64,000 bases of DNA, from positions 248,001-312,000 of the forward strand of contig JAJFKG010000005.1 in assembly GCA_021773335.1 (NCBI GenBank), in the 5' to 3' direction. The notes under the pieces were generated by a model, which searched no databases, was not told where the DNA came from, and saw nothing but the letters and a program-made list of their open reading frames with translations. Shown here one piece after another: positions 41,063 through 51,924 of the stretch. The stretch's first letter is position 1, and each line of letters begins with the position of its first letter. Source of the DNA: Gammaproteobacteria bacterium. Its GTDB lineage: Bacteria > Pseudomonadota > Gammaproteobacteria > JAJFKG01. The translations under genes were made by a program, and so were the position numbers.

Positions 41063-43003
41063 TCAATGATCACTCGCCGGATCACCTATCGCACCGCCCT
41101 TTTTACCTTTAGTCGATTTCATGGCTTCATCACTCGACGCTTTATTACCACCATTCGGCTGGTACGGCGGTTGATCTTCACCCCACCCATCAGGCTCACG
41201 CGGCTCTTTACCCGCCATGATATCTTGAATCTGTTCAGCATCGATGGTTTCATACTTAATCAGAGCTTCTGCCATCGTATGTAACCTATCAAGATTTTCT
41301 TTCAATAAGCGTTCAGCACGTTCGTAGTTACGATCGATAATCACACGCACTTCAGCATCAATTTGGTGTGCAGTAGTATCTGAAATTTCTTTATGCTTCG
41401 TCACTGAGTGGCCAAGAAAAACTTCTTCATCATTTTCGCCATACACCAATGGCCCCATCTTTTCAGATAAACCCCATTTAGTCACCATACTACGCGCAAT
41501 TTCCGTCGCACGTTGAATATCATTTGACGCTCCCGTGGTCACACGATCAGCACCAAAGATAATTTCTTCTGCTAGTCGCCCACCAAACAAACTCGATAAT
41601 TGGCTTTCCAAACGTTGTTTGGTATGACTATAACGATCTTCCTCCGGTAAAAACATTGTCACACCCAAAGCGCGCCCGCGTGGAATAATCGTCACTTTGT
41701 ATACGGGATCATGTTCAGGCACCAACAAACCAACAATCGCGTGCCCTGCTTCGTGATAGGCCGTGAGTTTTTTCTCATCATCACTCATCACCATCGAACG
41801 ACGCTCGGCACCCATCATGACTTTGTCTTTGGCTTTTTCAAACTCTAACATGCCGACCAAACGTTTATTAGCACGGGCCGCAAACAATGCACCTTCATTA
41901 ACGAGGTTCGCTAAGTCTGCGCCGGAGAACCCGGGCGTACCACGCGCCAACAATACGGGTTTAACATCATCTGCCAATGGCACTTTGCGCATATGCACTT
42001 TAAGTATTTGTTCACGCCCACGAATGTCGGGTAACGGCACCACAACTTGACGATCGAAACGACCAGGACGTAACAACGCAGGGTCAAGCACATCAGGGCG
42101 GTTAGTCGCAGCAACAACAATCACACCTTCACTACCCTCGAAACCATCCATTTCAACGAGTAATTGATTAAGTGTTTGTTCACGTTCATCGTGTCCGCCC
42201 CCAAGACCAGCACCACGATGGCGACCAACGGCATCAATTTCATCGATGAAGATAATACATGGCGCGTGTTTCTTCGCTTGTTCGAACATATCTCGTACAC
42301 GTGACGCACCGACACCAACAAACATTTCCACGAAATCTGAACCAGAGATTGTAAAAAATGGCACTTTCGCCTCACCAGCAACCGCTCTCGCTAACAAGGT
42401 CTTACCCGTACCCGGCGAACCAACAAGCAATACGCCGCATGGGATCTTACCGCCCAGTTTTTGGAACTTGCCTGGATCTTTCAAAAAGTCGACCAATTCC
42501 ACCACTTCTTCTTTAGCTTCTTCAACGCCGGCAACATCGGCAAACGTCACTTTAACTTGGTCTTCACCCAACATACGCGCTCGACTACGCCCAAACGACA
42601 TTGCGCCGCGGCCACCACCGCCTTGCATTTGCCGCATGAAAAACACCCACACCCCAATCAACAAGAGCATCGGGAACCAACTAATAAATAGGTGCATCAA
42701 CAAACTTTGTTGTTCTGGCGGCTTACCAGTGACATTGACATTTTTCTTAATTAAATCACTCAGCAAATAGGGATCTTCGAGCGGAATAAACGTCGTGAAT
42801 TGCTTATTATTTTGTGTTGTGCCGCGAATAATACGATTTTCGATGGTCACAGTACTAATGTTGCCCTGATTAACATCGTTTAAAAATTGTGAGTATGAGA
42901 GCTTCTCAACCGCAGGTTGATGCGGACCAAAATTACTAAAGACAAAGATTAATACAACGGCGATCACTAGCCAAAGCATTAAATTTTTAACCATATCGTT
43001 CAA
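41063..43003 (-). CDS. ftsH: ATP-dependent zinc metalloprotease FtsH
   Basis: 646 aa. Two N-terminal membrane helices (about 8-25 and 105-122), AAA+ module with Walker [12 protein letters not shown] (about 195), Walker [15 protein letters not shown] region, then the zinc site HEAGH (about 423). Degrades misfolded membrane proteins and regulators. Start is a TTG at 43003 with AAGGGG 8 nt upstream; an ATG three codons in is the alternative. The C-terminal ~40 residues are polar. In the order rlmE-ftsH-folP-glmM. Confidence 0.97.
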   Translation of the reverse strand: MNDMVKNLMLWLVIAVVLIFVFSNFGPHQPAVEKLSYSQFLNDVNQGNISTVTIENRIIRGTTQNNKQFTTFIPLEDPYLLSDLIKKNVNVTGKPPEQQSLLMHLFISWFPMLLLIGVWVFFMRQMQGGGGRGAMSFGRSRARMLGEDQVKVTFADVAGVEEAKEEVVELVDFLKDPGKFQKLGGKIPCGVLLVGSPGTGKTLLARAVAGEAKVPFFTISGSDFVEMFVGVGASRVRDMFEQAKKHAPCIIFIDEIDAVGRHRGAGLGGGHDEREQTLNQLLVEMDGFEGSEGVIVVAATNRPDVLDPALLRPGRFDRQVVVPLPDIRGREQILKVHMRKVPLADDVKPVLLARGTPGFSGADLANLVNEGALFAARANKRLVGMLEFEKAKDKVMMGAERRSMVMSDDEKKLTAYHEAGHAIVGLLVPEHDPVYKVTIIPRGRALGVTMFLPEEDRYSHTKQRLESQLSSLFGGRLAEEIIFGADRVTTGASNDIQRATEIARSMVTKWGLSEKMGPLVYGENDEEVFLGHSVTKHKEISDTTAHQIDAEVRVIIDRNYERAERLLKENLDRLHTMAEALIKYETIDAEQIQDIMAGKEPREPDGWGEDQPPYQPNGGNKASSDEAMKSTKGKKGGAIGDPASDH

Positions 43004-43075
43004 AACATACGCCCCTTACTTATCTAATATACCGTGTAGTTTAACCTGAAACTCGGTTAAATGTCGCATTTTTTT

Positions 43076-43702
43076 TCATTTTACAGACTGAAAATCCTTT
43101 GCTAAACAATACACTTCCTGCGATCGCGAACGTGAAGCCTTGGGTTTACGCACCACCACTTTGCCAAAATGTGCGCGCAACTCTCGCATCAATTCGTCAA
43201 ATCCTTCACCTTGAAAGACTTTTGCAAGAAATACACCACCAGGCCGTAGTACCTGTTTAGCAAAATCTAACGATAATTCAATGAGATACATTGAGCGGGG
43301 CTGATCCACAGCACGAATACCACTCATATTGGGGGCAATGTCACAAATTACAAGGTCAATGTCTTGATCTGCAATCACAGCTTGCAAGGCATCTAATGCT
43401 TCTTGACTAGCAAAGTCACCCTGAATAAATTCCACCCCAGCTATTGGGTCCATCGGTAAGATATCTAAAGCGAAAACCCGGCCATTTTCAGCGACTTTTT
43501 GCGCGGCTATTTGCGACCATCCTCCGGGCGCAGCCCCCAGATCCACGACTTTCATGCCAGGTTTAAAGAGGCGGTCTTTGGCATCGATCTCCAATAATTT
43601 ATACGCCGAGCGCGAGCGCAAACCTGTCTTTTGCGCCTGTTTGACGTATTCATCACTGAAATGCTCACGTAACCAACGCTTGCTACTTTTTGATCGTTTC
43701 AT
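43076..43702 (-). CDS. rlmE: 23S rRNA 2'-O-ribose U2552 methyltransferase
   Basis: 208 aa from ATG 43702 ([15 protein letters not shown]); the frame is open 15 codons further but that region is the intergenic leader shared with yhbY. SAM-binding [15 protein letters not shown], catalytic set in [12 protein letters not shown] and [13 protein letters not shown]. Methylates the A loop of 23S rRNA. Upstream of ftsH as in E. coli (ftsJ-ftsH). Confidence 0.95.
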   Translation of the reverse strand: MKRSKSSKRWLREHFSDEYVKQAQKTGLRSRSAYKLLEIDAKDRLFKPGMKVVDLGAAPGGWSQIAAQKVAENGRVFALDILPMDPIAGVEFIQGDFASQEALDALQAVIADQDIDLVICDIAPNMSGIRAVDQPRSMYLIELSLDFAKQVLRPGGVFLAKVFQGEGFDELMRELRAHFGKVVVRKPKASRSRSQEVYCLAKDFQSVK

Positions 43703-43752
43703 GTTATACTCGGCGGCCTTTTCCACTACATTAATAGAATAGATCAACTCAT

Positions 43753-44028
43753 ATGTCTCTCGATAAAAAAACCAAACGCAAATATCAAGGCCAAGCCCAA
43801 CAACTTAAACCTACCGTTATGATCGGCGATAAGGGTTTAACAGGGGCCGTACAACAAGAAATCGATCGTGCGTTGAATGATCACGAGCTTATCAAAATCC
43901 GTATCAGTGGTACCGATCGTGGCGGGCGTCAGCAAATCTGTCAAGCTATTTGCGCGGCACAAGCAGCGGAGTTAATTCAAACCATCGGGCATGTGGCGAC
44001 ATTCTACCGTAAAGCACAAACAGGGTAA
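43753..44028 (+). CDS. yhbY: CRM-domain RNA-binding protein YhbY
   Basis: 91 aa, a single CRM domain with the [17 protein letters not shown] start and [11 protein letters not shown]; binds pre-50S particles. Divergent from rlmE with a ~50-nt gap, the E. coli arrangement. A TATACT hexamer lies at 43705-43710 on the plus strand, a candidate -10 without a clear -35. Confidence 0.93.
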   Translation: MSLDKKTKRKYQGQAQQLKPTVMIGDKGLTGAVQQEIDRALNDHELIKIRISGTDRGGRQQICQAICAAQAAELIQTIGHVATFYRKAQTG

Positions 44029-44055
44029 CACACGCCTCGTACCTGATGCGCGTAT

Positions 44056-44267
44056 AGCCTTGATGCGTCGCTACGCGGCTTATCAAGGCTCTGACAGATC
44101 AAGTCTACATTAGCATTTGTTCTTAAGCCTTTTCCCGGATGACGTTGCTACGCAACTTATCCGGGCTACATCTGAGCTTGACGCGAAAACAATAGAGCCG
44201 TAGCCTGGATAAGCGCGGTACGCGCGTCATCCGGGAAAATGAGCTTGACGCAAAAACAGTAGGCTAC
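44056..44267. repeat. Composite palindromic repeat, copy C (three hairpins, two leaders)
   Basis: Fills the 354-nt gap between yhbY and the small lipoprotein gene. Hairpin 44056-44090 (AGCCTTGAT/ATCAAGGCT), hairpin 44134-44165 (CCCGGAT/ATCCGGG with GTTGC/GCAAC inner stem), an inverted leader at 44166-44205, hairpin 44204-44235 (CCTGGAT/ATCCGG) and a second inverted leader 44238-44267 (GAGCTTGACGC then CAGTAGGCTAC). Both stem types occur side by side. Confidence 0.85.
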
Positions 44268-44382
44268 TTTAGGGCTTTATTCGTGGGGATAAATCAGCTC
44301 AGGATGACTGTCGCGACTCAAGATGACAGCGACTATCCAGAATGATAATATTCCCACCAGGAAAATTACTCATACAGGGAAG

Positions 44383-44652
44383 ATGATGCATAAGACACAC
44401 AAAATTACTCTTGGGCTCAGCACTATTCTACTGACCAGTAGTCTACTCGGTGCATGCCACCAGCTCGGATTTGATAATGCAACCACAATTTGCACATCTA
44501 GCGCCGCCTACTCAGCAGGCAAGCGCGACGCTAATCGCGGTTATTCAATGCATAGTAGTTATGCTCAAGTATGTCCCGCCAACCAACACGTATTAGAACG
44601 TGCCTATCGTGATGGGTATTTGTTTGGTTTGGGCCATCGAGGTCGCGGTTAG
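44383..44652 (+). CDS. Small lipoprotein, DUF2799-like
   Basis: About 90 aa from the ATG pair at 44383/44386, which sits just after AGGGA; the open frame begins 20 codons earlier with no support. Lipoprotein signal: hydrophobic LGLSTILLTSSLLGAC with the lipidated Cys. The mature part has a Y-x2-G-x2-DA-x2-G pattern (AYSAGKRDANRGY) and RAYRDGYLFGLG, resembling DUF2799 outer-membrane lipoproteins. The family link is from memory and the function is unknown. Converges on the next gene. Confidence 0.6.
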   Translation: MMHKTHKITLGLSTILLTSSLLGACHQLGFDNATTICTSSAAYSAGKRDANRGYSMHSSYAQVCPANQHVLERAYRDGYLFGLGHRGRG

Positions 44653-44672
44653 GATCATTCCTAATCGTTTTT
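44649..44672 (+). terminator. Possible terminator of the small lipoprotein gene
   Basis: TTAGGA and TCCTAA pair around TCAT, overlapping the stop codon, followed by TCGTTTTTG on the plus strand. The 6-bp stem is AT-rich and weak. Confidence 0.35.
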
Positions 44673-44894
44673 GTCTAACTGTTTACCCACTTGACTACCA
44701 ACCAATGCGCCAGTCGCACCACCAATAACAGTACCCGCCGTACTACCACCAGTAACTGCATGCCCAATCAAGGCACCACCCGCAGCACCACCGGCTGCAC
44801 CGATGTCTTGTTTGGTAATGTTATTACAAGCGGACACCCCCAATGCAAACATTGCAACTAGCAATATCGCACTGAGCCGTTTGATCATTTTCAT
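44661..44894 (-). CDS. Glycine-zipper lipoprotein (OsmB-like)
   Basis: 77 aa from the ATG at 44894, preceded by AAGGGTAAG; the frame opens 19 codons further without support. Lipobox VSAC near residue 22, then a glycine-zipper: GAAGGAAGGALIGHAVTGG and GTVIGGATGALVGSQVG. Such proteins (OsmB/SlyB/Rcp types) sit in the outer membrane and are often stress-induced. Convergent with the previous gene. Confidence 0.75.
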   Translation of the reverse strand: MKMIKRLSAILLVAMFALGVSACNNITKQDIGAAGGAAGGALIGHAVTGGSTAGTVIGGATGALVGSQVGKQLDKND

Positions 44895-45033
44895 AATCTT
44901 ACCCTTTTTCAATACGCCCACTATCTCTTTCATCTGTTTCATACACAGCACGGGCTTATATTAAGTTAGAATAAAAGTCGGAGAGAAAGTTCCCTTACGG
45001 CACTATCTTCTTGTTTAATATTGATATTCCGCA

Positions 45034-45717
45034 TTAAGAAATGGGCGTCAAGAGGAAGTGTTCAGTGAGAATTTTGCGGGTAAATCCAGCGCGAAGATAA
45101 AAGCCGCGTGGTAAGGTAGGCACGCGTTCACCTTGTTCGTTTATCCCCCAACATAGGGCCCGACTATTCGCCGCCTTAGGGCGAATTTGCAAATAAGTAC
45201 CGTGGCGAGCGGTAATCAACTCAAGCTGTCCCAAGCACAACATATCAGTTAGTTCATTCCAATCATTGGCAAGAATAGTCGTATCTTCAGCACTTGGGCT
45301 CCATAAGATAGCATTACCTACACGACGCTCGCCGATTGCCACACCTGGCTCACTAATAATTGGCAACCATAATACACGCGATAATTTGTGTTTAACCCAA
45401 GATGTTTGCCACGTCTGACGCGTCAATTCCAACAGAGGCGCAGTACACACGTAGGTAGACTCAAATGGTTTACCCTGTCGGTCAACAGGAATCGTTTTAA
45501 GTTCAACGCCAATCAATTCAAAATCCGGTGCTGCACGACTACTCGCACTCGCGCCCAAAATAATCTCCAACAATTGTCCCACCCAACCTTTTTGGCGTTT
45601 AAGTGTATGCGGAACGTACTCACCACAGCGCTCAGCGAGCGTTTGCAAGCTTAAACCTGCTATTGCTTGCACACGTTCAAGTAGTTGATTTTCTGAAGTT
45701 GGTGGTGAAACAAGCAT
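45034..45717 (-). CDS. mutH: DNA mismatch repair endonuclease MutH
   Basis: 227 aa, type II restriction-enzyme fold. The GQLLEIILGA helix and the catalytic region DFELIGVELKTIPVD with Asp, Glu and Lys are present, and RAGFTRKILTEHFLL closes the protein. Nicks unmethylated GATC strands in MutS/L repair, so a Dam-dependent system is implied; this supports a gammaproteobacterium. Confidence 0.95.
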   Translation of the reverse strand: MLVSPPTSENQLLERVQAIAGLSLQTLAERCGEYVPHTLKRQKGWVGQLLEIILGASASSRAAPDFELIGVELKTIPVDRQGKPFESTYVCTAPLLELTRQTWQTSWVKHKLSRVLWLPIISEPGVAIGERRVGNAILWSPSAEDTTILANDWNELTDMLCLGQLELITARHGTYLQIRPKAANSRALCWGINEQGERVPTLPRGFYLRAGFTRKILTEHFLLTPIS

Positions 45718-45721
45718 TATT

Positions 45722-45750
45722 TTGCCCTATCGTGATAGCTCACTTATAAT
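45722..45750 (+). promoter_or_regulatory. Promoter upstream of 45795 gene
   Basis: TTGCCC and a perfect TATAAT are separated by 17 nt, ending 45 nt before the start codon. It lies in the 77-nt divergent gap with mutH. Confidence 0.65.
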
Positions 45751-45794
45751 AGCGGTAAGAATCATGATTGTGCACTATAGGATGAAATCAAGCA

Positions 45795-46379
45795 ATGCGT
45801 GTCCATCAAGTTACCAGCCAATACCTAGCCGAAGACGATCGTTTACTACTACGCATCAATGTCAGTGATCAAGCAGAATTCCGCTTCACACTAACCCGGC
45901 GCTATGCCAAACAAATGCTACACGCTTTAGCTAAAATTATTGGCTCTGAGCAAGCCTTACTTGCTGAAGGCGATATTACCAGTAATGCTCCCGCTTTCGA
46001 CAGTCCAACCACCAAACAAAAAATCATGCGCGACCCTGAGACCAAAAAGGCGATGATGGAATTTGAGCATGAAAGTGCGATCGCCAAAGCAGATTTTGAA
46101 AAAAAGTACATGGGCGAACTCAAAAACACCCCGCTCGGCAAAGAACCCATCCTAGCCACCGGTTTGAGCTTCACCCCGCATGAAAACCAATTGCCAACTA
46201 TGAGTATTGTCGGTAAAGATGGCAAAGGGTTAAATATCTCACTATCGAAGACATTATTGCATTCGTTTTATAAGCTACTAGTGGATGCGGCTAATAATGC
46301 AGGCTGGGATTTACCCTTTGGGCCTTTGCAAGTGAAGGCCACAGGTGACGATGAGAATAGTTCAGACAAACTGAATTGA
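45795..46379 (+). CDS. Uncharacterised 194-aa protein
   Basis: Soluble, no signal peptide or membrane segment. The N-terminal ~60 residues look like a beta-rich domain (RLLLRINVSDQAEFRFTLTR), a charged helix follows (about 75-110, many Glu/Lys/Met), and a second beta-rich part ends WDLPFGPLQV. The N- and C-terminal parts read as one small domain interrupted by the helical insertion. It has its own promoter, faces mutH head-to-head and converges on greA with an 11-nt gap. I do not recognise the family. Confidence 0.75.
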   Translation: MRVHQVTSQYLAEDDRLLLRINVSDQAEFRFTLTRRYAKQMLHALAKIIGSEQALLAEGDITSNAPAFDSPTTKQKIMRDPETKKAMMEFEHESAIAKADFEKKYMGELKNTPLGKEPILATGLSFTPHENQLPTMSIVGKDGKGLNISLSKTLLHSFYKLLVDAANNAGWDLPFGPLQVKATGDDENSSDKLN

Positions 46380-46390
46380 TACCAGCGCAC

Positions 46391-46870
46391 TCATTCAATA
46401 TATTCGACTTTCAAAATTTCGTAATGTACGATACCTGCAGGTGCTTGAAATTCAATTTCATCCCCTTCCAACTTGCCAATCAACGCGCGAGCGATCGGCG
46501 AGGTATAAGAAATTTTGCCATGCTTGAGATCGGCTTCATCGTCACCAACAATTTTATATTTCACTTCTTCATCGGTTTCGATATTCACTAAATCAACAGT
46601 AGAACCAAATATTACCCGGCCAGTATTCTCAATATGCGTAACATCGATAATTTCCACACGGCTTAATTTACCTTCAATTTCAGCAATACGACCTTCGTTA
46701 AAGCTTTGTTGTTCTTTTGCAGCATGGTATTCCGCATTTTCTTTTAAATCGCCATGTGCTCGCGCTTCAGAAATTGCAGCAACAATTCGCGGACGGTCTT
46801 GAGTTTTACGTTTATCTAATTCATCGCGCAGCAAATCCGCACCGAGCTTCGTCATAGGAACTTTTTGCAT
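46391..46870 (-). CDS. greA: Transcription elongation factor GreA
   Basis: 159 aa. N-terminal coiled coil with [20 protein letters not shown], carrying the acidic tip residues that stimulate transcript cleavage, and a C-terminal FKBP-like domain ending [16 protein letters not shown]. Rescues backtracked RNA polymerase. 16 nt after carB, the common carA-carB-greA order. Confidence 0.97.
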   Translation of the reverse strand: MQKVPMTKLGADLLRDELDKRKTQDRPRIVAAISEARAHGDLKENAEYHAAKEQQSFNEGRIAEIEGKLSRVEIIDVTHIENTGRVIFGSTVDLVNIETDEEVKYKIVGDDEADLKHGKISYTSPIARALIGKLEGDEIEFQAPAGIVHYEILKVEYIE

Positions 46871-46886
46871 ATTTATACCTCAGTCG

Positions 46887-49800
46887 TTATTCCATCATTA
46901 GCAGTAGATCTTGGAGCTTACTAATCCTGCCATGCTCTTGGTCATGCAAAGCTAGACAAGCAGCCTGCGCGCCCGCTAGCGTCGTAGTATACGGCACTTT
47001 GTGTTGCAATGCACTACGACGAATACTAAAGGAATCTTTAATCGCTTGCTTACCCTCTGTGGTATTGACAATAAATGTGATTTCGTCGTTTTTAATCATG
47101 TCAACGATATGCGGCCGTCCTTCACCAACTTTATTCACTTGTTGGCATGATAAACCAGCATCGTAGATCACTTTCGCCGTACCTCGGGTTGCATAGATAG
47201 AAAATCCCACTGCTATTAAATCACGCACTACGGCAACCACATGTGCTTTATCAGCATCACGCACACTCACAAAAGCACTGCCTCCAGGCTTGACGTCAAA
47301 GCCAATACCTAACTGACCTTTCGCAAACGCTTCACCAAAACTGCCGCCTATTCCCATCACTTCACCAGTTGACTTCATCTCCGGCCCTAATAAAGTATCA
47401 ACACCAGGGAATTTTGCAAAAGGAAATGTCGGCACTTTGACTGAGTAGTGTTTGGGTATAATTTCTTGGGTATAACCTTGCTCCCGCAAACTGCGACCTG
47501 CCATACAACGTGCAGCAATTTTCGCAAGCGGGGTCCCAATTGCCTTAGAGACGAATGGTACTGTACGCGACGCACGTGGATTAACCTCTAACACATAAAT
47601 TTTGTCATCTTGGATAGCAAACTGCGCATTCATAATGCCGACGACATTAAGTTCCAAGCATAGTTTACGCATTTGTTCACGCAAGCGATCTTGTAAATCG
47701 ACCTTAAGGCTATACGGCGGTAGTGAGCAAGATGAATCACCAGAATGCACGCCGGCTTGTTCGATATGTTGCATAATGCCGCCAATTAATACTTCTTGCC
47801 CATCACACACGGCATCAATATCAACCTCGATAGCATTATTAAGAAATCGATCAATCAATACTGGTGCGTTATGCGATACTTGGAATGCGCGCAACAAATA
47901 ACTCTGCAACTCATCTTCATTATAAACAATTTCCATCGCACGCCCGCCCAATACGTATGAAGGCCGTACTAACAACGGATAACCAAGCTTATTTGCCAAG
48001 TTAATCCCCGCTTGCACATCACGTACAGTGCCATTAGGTGGCTGTAATAATCCTAGCCGTTTTAAAATCAATTGAAAGCGTTCGCGATCTTCAGCGCAGT
48101 CAATTGCATCCGGCGAAGTACCAATGATTTTTACCCCGGCCTGTTCAAGTGCTTTTGCTAATTTCAGAGGAGTTTGTCCCCCATAATGCACAATCACCCC
48201 AGTAGGCTTTTCCACTGCAATGATTTCTAACACGTCTTCTAGTGTCAACGGCTCAAAGTACAGGCGGTCTGAAACATCATAATCTGTTGACACTGTTTCA
48301 GGATTACAGTTAACCATAATGGTCTCATAACCATCCTCACGCAAAGCCAAAGAGGCATGCACACAACAATAATCAAACTCTATCCCTTGACCAATCCGAT
48401 TGGGGCCACCACCCAACACCATGATTTTTTTCTTCGTGGTAGGTTCAGCTTCACAAAATTGTTCATAACTCGAATATAAATAGGCTGTCGTTGTTGGAAA
48501 CTCAGCTGCACACGTATCAACGCGCTTAAAAACAGGACGCACGCCTTGTGTTTGACGCAGTTCTCGTACACTTTGCTCACTGACACTGAGCAATTGCGCG
48601 ATGTACGCATCGGAAAATCCTTTACGTTTCAATTGGCGTAAAGTTGCTGCATCAAGCTTACCTAAACCTAATGATTTAATTTTATTCTCACAATTCACCA
48701 AGTCTTGAATTTGAGTCAAAAACCATAAATCAATCCCGGATAAACGATAAACCTTTTCTAAAGAAAACCCTTGCCTAAATGCATCAGCAACAAACCATAA
48801 TCTGTCGGGCCCCGGTATCGCCAATTCACCGCGTAAAGTTGTCAAAGCATCAGCATCATTATCATCAAGCGTTGAATTTAATCCAGTCAACCCAGTCTCT
48901 AACCCACGAATCGCTTTTTGCAACGACTCTTGAAAGGTACGCCCAATCGCCATCACTTCACCCACTGATTTCATTTGCGTCGTTAAACGTGCTTCAGCTT
49001 GCGGAAATTTTTCAAAATTAAAGCGCGGAATTTTTGTAACCACATAATCGATACTGGGTTCAAAGGACGCGGGTGTCAGCCCATTGGTCATTTCATTACG
49101 CAACTCATCCAAGGTGTAACCAACTGACAGTCTTGCCGCAATTTTTGCAATAGGGAAACCCGTTGCCTTGGACGCCAAGGCCGACGAGCGTGACACCCGT
49201 GGATTCATTTCAATCACAACCAAACGGCCATCGGCGGGGTTTACGGCAAATTGCACATTGGAACCACCGGTATCAACGCCGATCTCACGCAATACTGCAA
49301 GCGCTGCATCACGCATCACTTGGTATTCTTTGTCGGTAAGCGTTTGTGCCGGTGCAACCGTAATAGAGTCACCGGTATGTACGCCCATTGGATCAAGATT
49401 TTCAATCGAACACACAATAATGCAATTATCTTTGTGATCGCGCACCACTTCCATTTCAAACTCTTTCCAACCAATGATCGATTCTTCGATCAAAAGTTCA
49501 TTGGTGGGTGATAACTCAAAACCACGCGCACAAATATCAACAAACTCTTCGCGGTTATAAGCAATACCACCACCAGTCCCCCCCATGGTAAACGAGGGAC
49601 GAATAATCGTTGGGTAACCCATTTGCGCCTGCACTTGCAGTGCTTCTTCCAAACTATGCGCCACTGCCGAACGCGGCATGTCTAAACCTATTTTGCGCAT
49701 CGCCGCCGCGAAGTTTTCACGATCTTCAGCTTTATCAATGGCTTCTTGCTTAGCGCCAATCATTTCGACATTATATTTTTCTAAAATACCTTCGCGCGCT

Positions 49801-50105
49801 AAATCCAAGGCACAATTCAACGCCGTTTGTCCCCCCATAGTTGGCAGTAAAGCATCGGGACGCTCTTTCTCAATGATACTCGCAACCACTTGCCATGTAA
49901 TCGGCTCAATATAGGTGGCATCAGCCATGCTCGGATCAGTCATAATCGTCGCTGGATTCGAATTAACGAGAATGATGCGATAGCCTTCCTCTCTCAAGGC
50001 ACGACAGGCTTGCACCCCTGAGTAATCAAACTCACACGCTTGGCCAATCACAATTGGCCCAGCGCCAATGATTAAAATACTGTTGATATCATTGCGTTTC
50101 GGCAT
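46887..50105 (-). CDS. carB: Carbamoyl-phosphate synthase large subunit
   Basis: 1072 aa from ATG 50105 ([20 protein letters not shown]); the frame runs 79 codons further but only overlaps carA. Two ATP-grasp halves (each with a [10 protein letters not shown] or [14 protein letters not shown] loop), an oligomerisation domain and the C-terminal MGS-like allosteric domain ([13 protein letters not shown]). Makes carbamoyl phosphate for arginine and pyrimidines using ammonia channelled from CarA. Overlaps the carA 3' end by 17 nt. Confidence 0.98.
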   Translation of the reverse strand: MPKRNDINSILIIGAGPIVIGQACEFDYSGVQACRALREEGYRIILVNSNPATIMTDPSMADATYIEPITWQVVASIIEKERPDALLPTMGGQTALNCALDLAREGILEKYNVEMIGAKQEAIDKAEDRENFAAAMRKIGLDMPRSAVAHSLEEALQVQAQMGYPTIIRPSFTMGGTGGGIAYNREEFVDICARGFELSPTNELLIEESIIGWKEFEMEVVRDHKDNCIIVCSIENLDPMGVHTGDSITVAPAQTLTDKEYQVMRDAALAVLREIGVDTGGSNVQFAVNPADGRLVVIEMNPRVSRSSALASKATGFPIAKIAARLSVGYTLDELRNEMTNGLTPASFEPSIDYVVTKIPRFNFEKFPQAEARLTTQMKSVGEVMAIGRTFQESLQKAIRGLETGLTGLNSTLDDNDADALTTLRGELAIPGPDRLWFVADAFRQGFSLEKVYRLSGIDLWFLTQIQDLVNCENKIKSLGLGKLDAATLRQLKRKGFSDAYIAQLLSVSEQSVRELRQTQGVRPVFKRVDTCAAEFPTTTAYLYSSYEQFCEAEPTTKKKIMVLGGGPNRIGQGIEFDYCCVHASLALREDGYETIMVNCNPETVSTDYDVSDRLYFEPLTLEDVLEIIAVEKPTGVIVHYGGQTPLKLAKALEQAGVKIIGTSPDAIDCAEDRERFQLILKRLGLLQPPNGTVRDVQAGINLANKLGYPLLVRPSYVLGGRAMEIVYNEDELQSYLLRAFQVSHNAPVLIDRFLNNAIEVDIDAVCDGQEVLIGGIMQHIEQAGVHSGDSSCSLPPYSLKVDLQDRLREQMRKLCLELNVVGIMNAQFAIQDDKIYVLEVNPRASRTVPFVSKAIGTPLAKIAARCMAGRSLREQGYTQEIIPKHYSVKVPTFPFAKFPGVDTLLGPEMKSTGEVMGIGGSFGEAFAKGQLGIGFDVKPGGSAFVSVRDADKAHVVAVVRDLIAVGFSIYATRGTAKVIYDAGLSCQQVNKVGEGRPHIVDMIKNDEITFIVNTTEGKQAIKDSFSIRRSALQHKVPYTTTLAGAQAACLALHDQEHGRISKLQDLLLMME

Positions 50106-51279
50106 AGCGGTTATTTTTATCCTGCGTTGCTGAGGTTGTTGATGATTTGTGTGTATCACGCATGGCGTGAATAAAAGGATCAAAAAGCGGAATAATATCA
50201 TGTGGCCCTGGGCTCGCTTCCGGATGACCTTGGAACCCATAGGCAGGTTTATCGCTAAGGCGAATGCCTTGCAAGGAGTTATCGAATAAAGAGCGATGGG
50301 TAATGATAACACCCTCTGGTAAAGAATCTTCAGAGACCGCAAAACCGTGGTTTTGGCTTGTAATCGCTACAGTTTTAGTTTGGCAGTCAACCACCGGGTG
50401 ATTTCCCCCATGATGGCCAAATTTCATTTTTACGGTTTTTGCGCCTGCAGCTAACGCCAATAATTGATAACCTAAACAAATACCAAATAATGGCAGGTCC
50501 GCAGCAAGCAACGCTTTTATATTGTCTATCGCATAATCACAGGCAGCGGGATCACCTGGCCCATTCGACAAAAACACACCATCGGCTTGCAGGGCTAATA
50601 CCGCTTGCGCAGGTGTTTGTGCCGGGACTACTGTTAGCTTGCAACCGCGATCAGCCAGTAAGCGTAAGATATTGCGTTTGACGCCAAAATCATAAACGAC
50701 GACATGGTAAGGTAAATTATCCGCACTATACGTTTGATAGCCGCCTTGTAACTGCCATGTCCCATGCATCCATCGATAATCACTGCGAGTAGTCACTTCA
50801 CGCGCTAAGTCCATGCCTTCTAAACCAGGAAATTCGCGCGCGTGATTCAGAGCTTGTTGCGCGGATACCTGTTCACCAGCCATGATACAAGCGTTTTGTG
50901 CGCCGCCATCACGCAACAAGCGCGTTAAATGGCGCGTATCAATTTCCGCAATACCAACAATGCTATGCCGGGTTAAATACGTCTGTAAAGACATCCGCGA
51001 TCGCCAATTACTCGCCATACTGGCCAAATCACGGATCACTAAACCCGCCAAACAAGGCTCGTTGGCTTCTTCATCTTGGGTATTGATGCCTACATTGCCA
51101 ATATGAGGATACGTAAACGTGATAATTTGTTGAGCATAAGAAGGGTCTGTCAGGATTTCTTGGTAACCGGTCATCGCAGTATTAAAAACGATTTCACCTG
51201 TAGTAATTCCATCAATGCCAATAGAAATGCCTTCAAAAACAGTGCCATCGGCTAACACTAAGACGGCAGGCTTAGTCAC
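50089..51279 (-). CDS. carA: Carbamoyl-phosphate synthase small subunit
   Basis: 396 aa, glutaminase subunit. N-terminal CPSase domain ([16 protein letters not shown] opening, [16 protein letters not shown]) and class I glutamine amidotransferase with nucleophile Cys in [16 protein letters not shown] and the His-Glu pair in [12 protein letters not shown]. Start is GTG 51279 with AAGGGGGA just upstream. The C-terminal ~20 residues overlap the carB start and are polar. Confidence 0.97.
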   Translation of the reverse strand: MTKPAVLVLADGTVFEGISIGIDGITTGEIVFNTAMTGYQEILTDPSYAQQIITFTYPHIGNVGINTQDEEANEPCLAGLVIRDLASMASNWRSRMSLQTYLTRHSIVGIAEIDTRHLTRLLRDGGAQNACIMAGEQVSAQQALNHAREFPGLEGMDLAREVTTRSDYRWMHGTWQLQGGYQTYSADNLPYHVVVYDFGVKRNILRLLADRGCKLTVVPAQTPAQAVLALQADGVFLSNGPGDPAACDYAIDNIKALLAADLPLFGICLGYQLLALAAGAKTVKMKFGHHGGNHPVVDCQTKTVAITSQNHGFAVSEDSLPEGVIITHRSLFDNSLQGIRLSDKPAYGFQGHPEASPGPHDIIPLFDPFIHAMRDTHKSSTTSATQDKNNRYAETQ

Positions 51280-51304
51280 AAATCCCCCTTTAATCGCTAC
51301 CTAA

Positions 51305-51340
51305 AAGAAAGCGGAATGGGGCTAGCCCTTCCGCTTCTGG
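51305..51340 (-). terminator. Hairpin in the carA leader (possible attenuator)
   Basis: On the minus strand AGAAGCGGAAGGG pairs imperfectly with CCCCATTCCGCTTTCT around CTAG and is followed by a T-rich stretch, about 25 nt before the carA start. Position and shape suit a leader attenuator for pyrimidine or arginine control, but no leader peptide was identified. Confidence 0.5.
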
Positions 51341-51480
51341 TTAAACTCTAGAATCCGCAGTCGGCCATTATGCCAGAATTTTGCCGTGGGTGGTATGGGG
51401 GAAGCGGCGAATATTCTTAGCTGAGCACTGTCAGAGTGGTAGCATCTCCCAGCAAATTCGCCGTAACGTCAGGGGCGCTA

Positions 51481-51809
51481 TTACCTCGCCGCCAAACTCG
51501 CCAACGAAGGATCTGAAGGCGGATGTGCCGCAGAATCCGTCTTCATGACATTATTATGTGTCAAAGCAATCAACTGGTGCTGCTGACATAATACTTCGGG
51601 TGTGCTTTTCCAATCGTATAGATAGCACGTAACAAAGGCATAATAAGTTCTCCACCGACGCTATCTGACATTGCTTCTGCACCCAGCCGATTAGGATCTA
51701 GTTTCTCCTTTTCTAGGTCATATTTCCCCGTGACAATTTTGCACGCCACACTTTTACCCGTTCTTGACGGCCCAACAAACACAAATCTAACCTGATTTTT
51801 GTCAAGCAT
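51481..51809 (-). pseudogene. Decayed P-loop GTPase-like gene (frameshifted)
   Basis: The readable N terminus has FVFVGPSRTGKSVACKI, a P-loop very like the neighbouring GTPase gene. No G3 or later motif follows, suggesting an internal deletion. The frame then stops early (KYYVSSTS). Adding one base near 51585 joins it to a second frame that reads EVLCQQHQLIALTHNNVMKT and on to a stop at 51481. I therefore read it as one gene broken by a single-base loss. Start: ATG 51809 or TTG 51821. Confidence 0.65.
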
Positions 51810-51924
51810 AATTTTCTTCAAAAAATGAATGGTCGCGAAGACTTAGGTAATATACGCAAACTCTGGCATCATAAACATATATGCTGAGAGAGAAGGACGC
51901 TTTAAGCGTAGCAGCGTCAATTCA

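Noticed and set aside
44273..44382. Longer version of the 90-aa lipoprotein with 20 extra residues
   Set aside because: The extra residues precede the ribosome-binding site and would bury the lipoprotein signal.
50106..50342. N-terminal extension of carB by 79 codons
   Set aside because: The family begins at the ATG at 50105; the extra sequence is only the carA coding region read in another frame.
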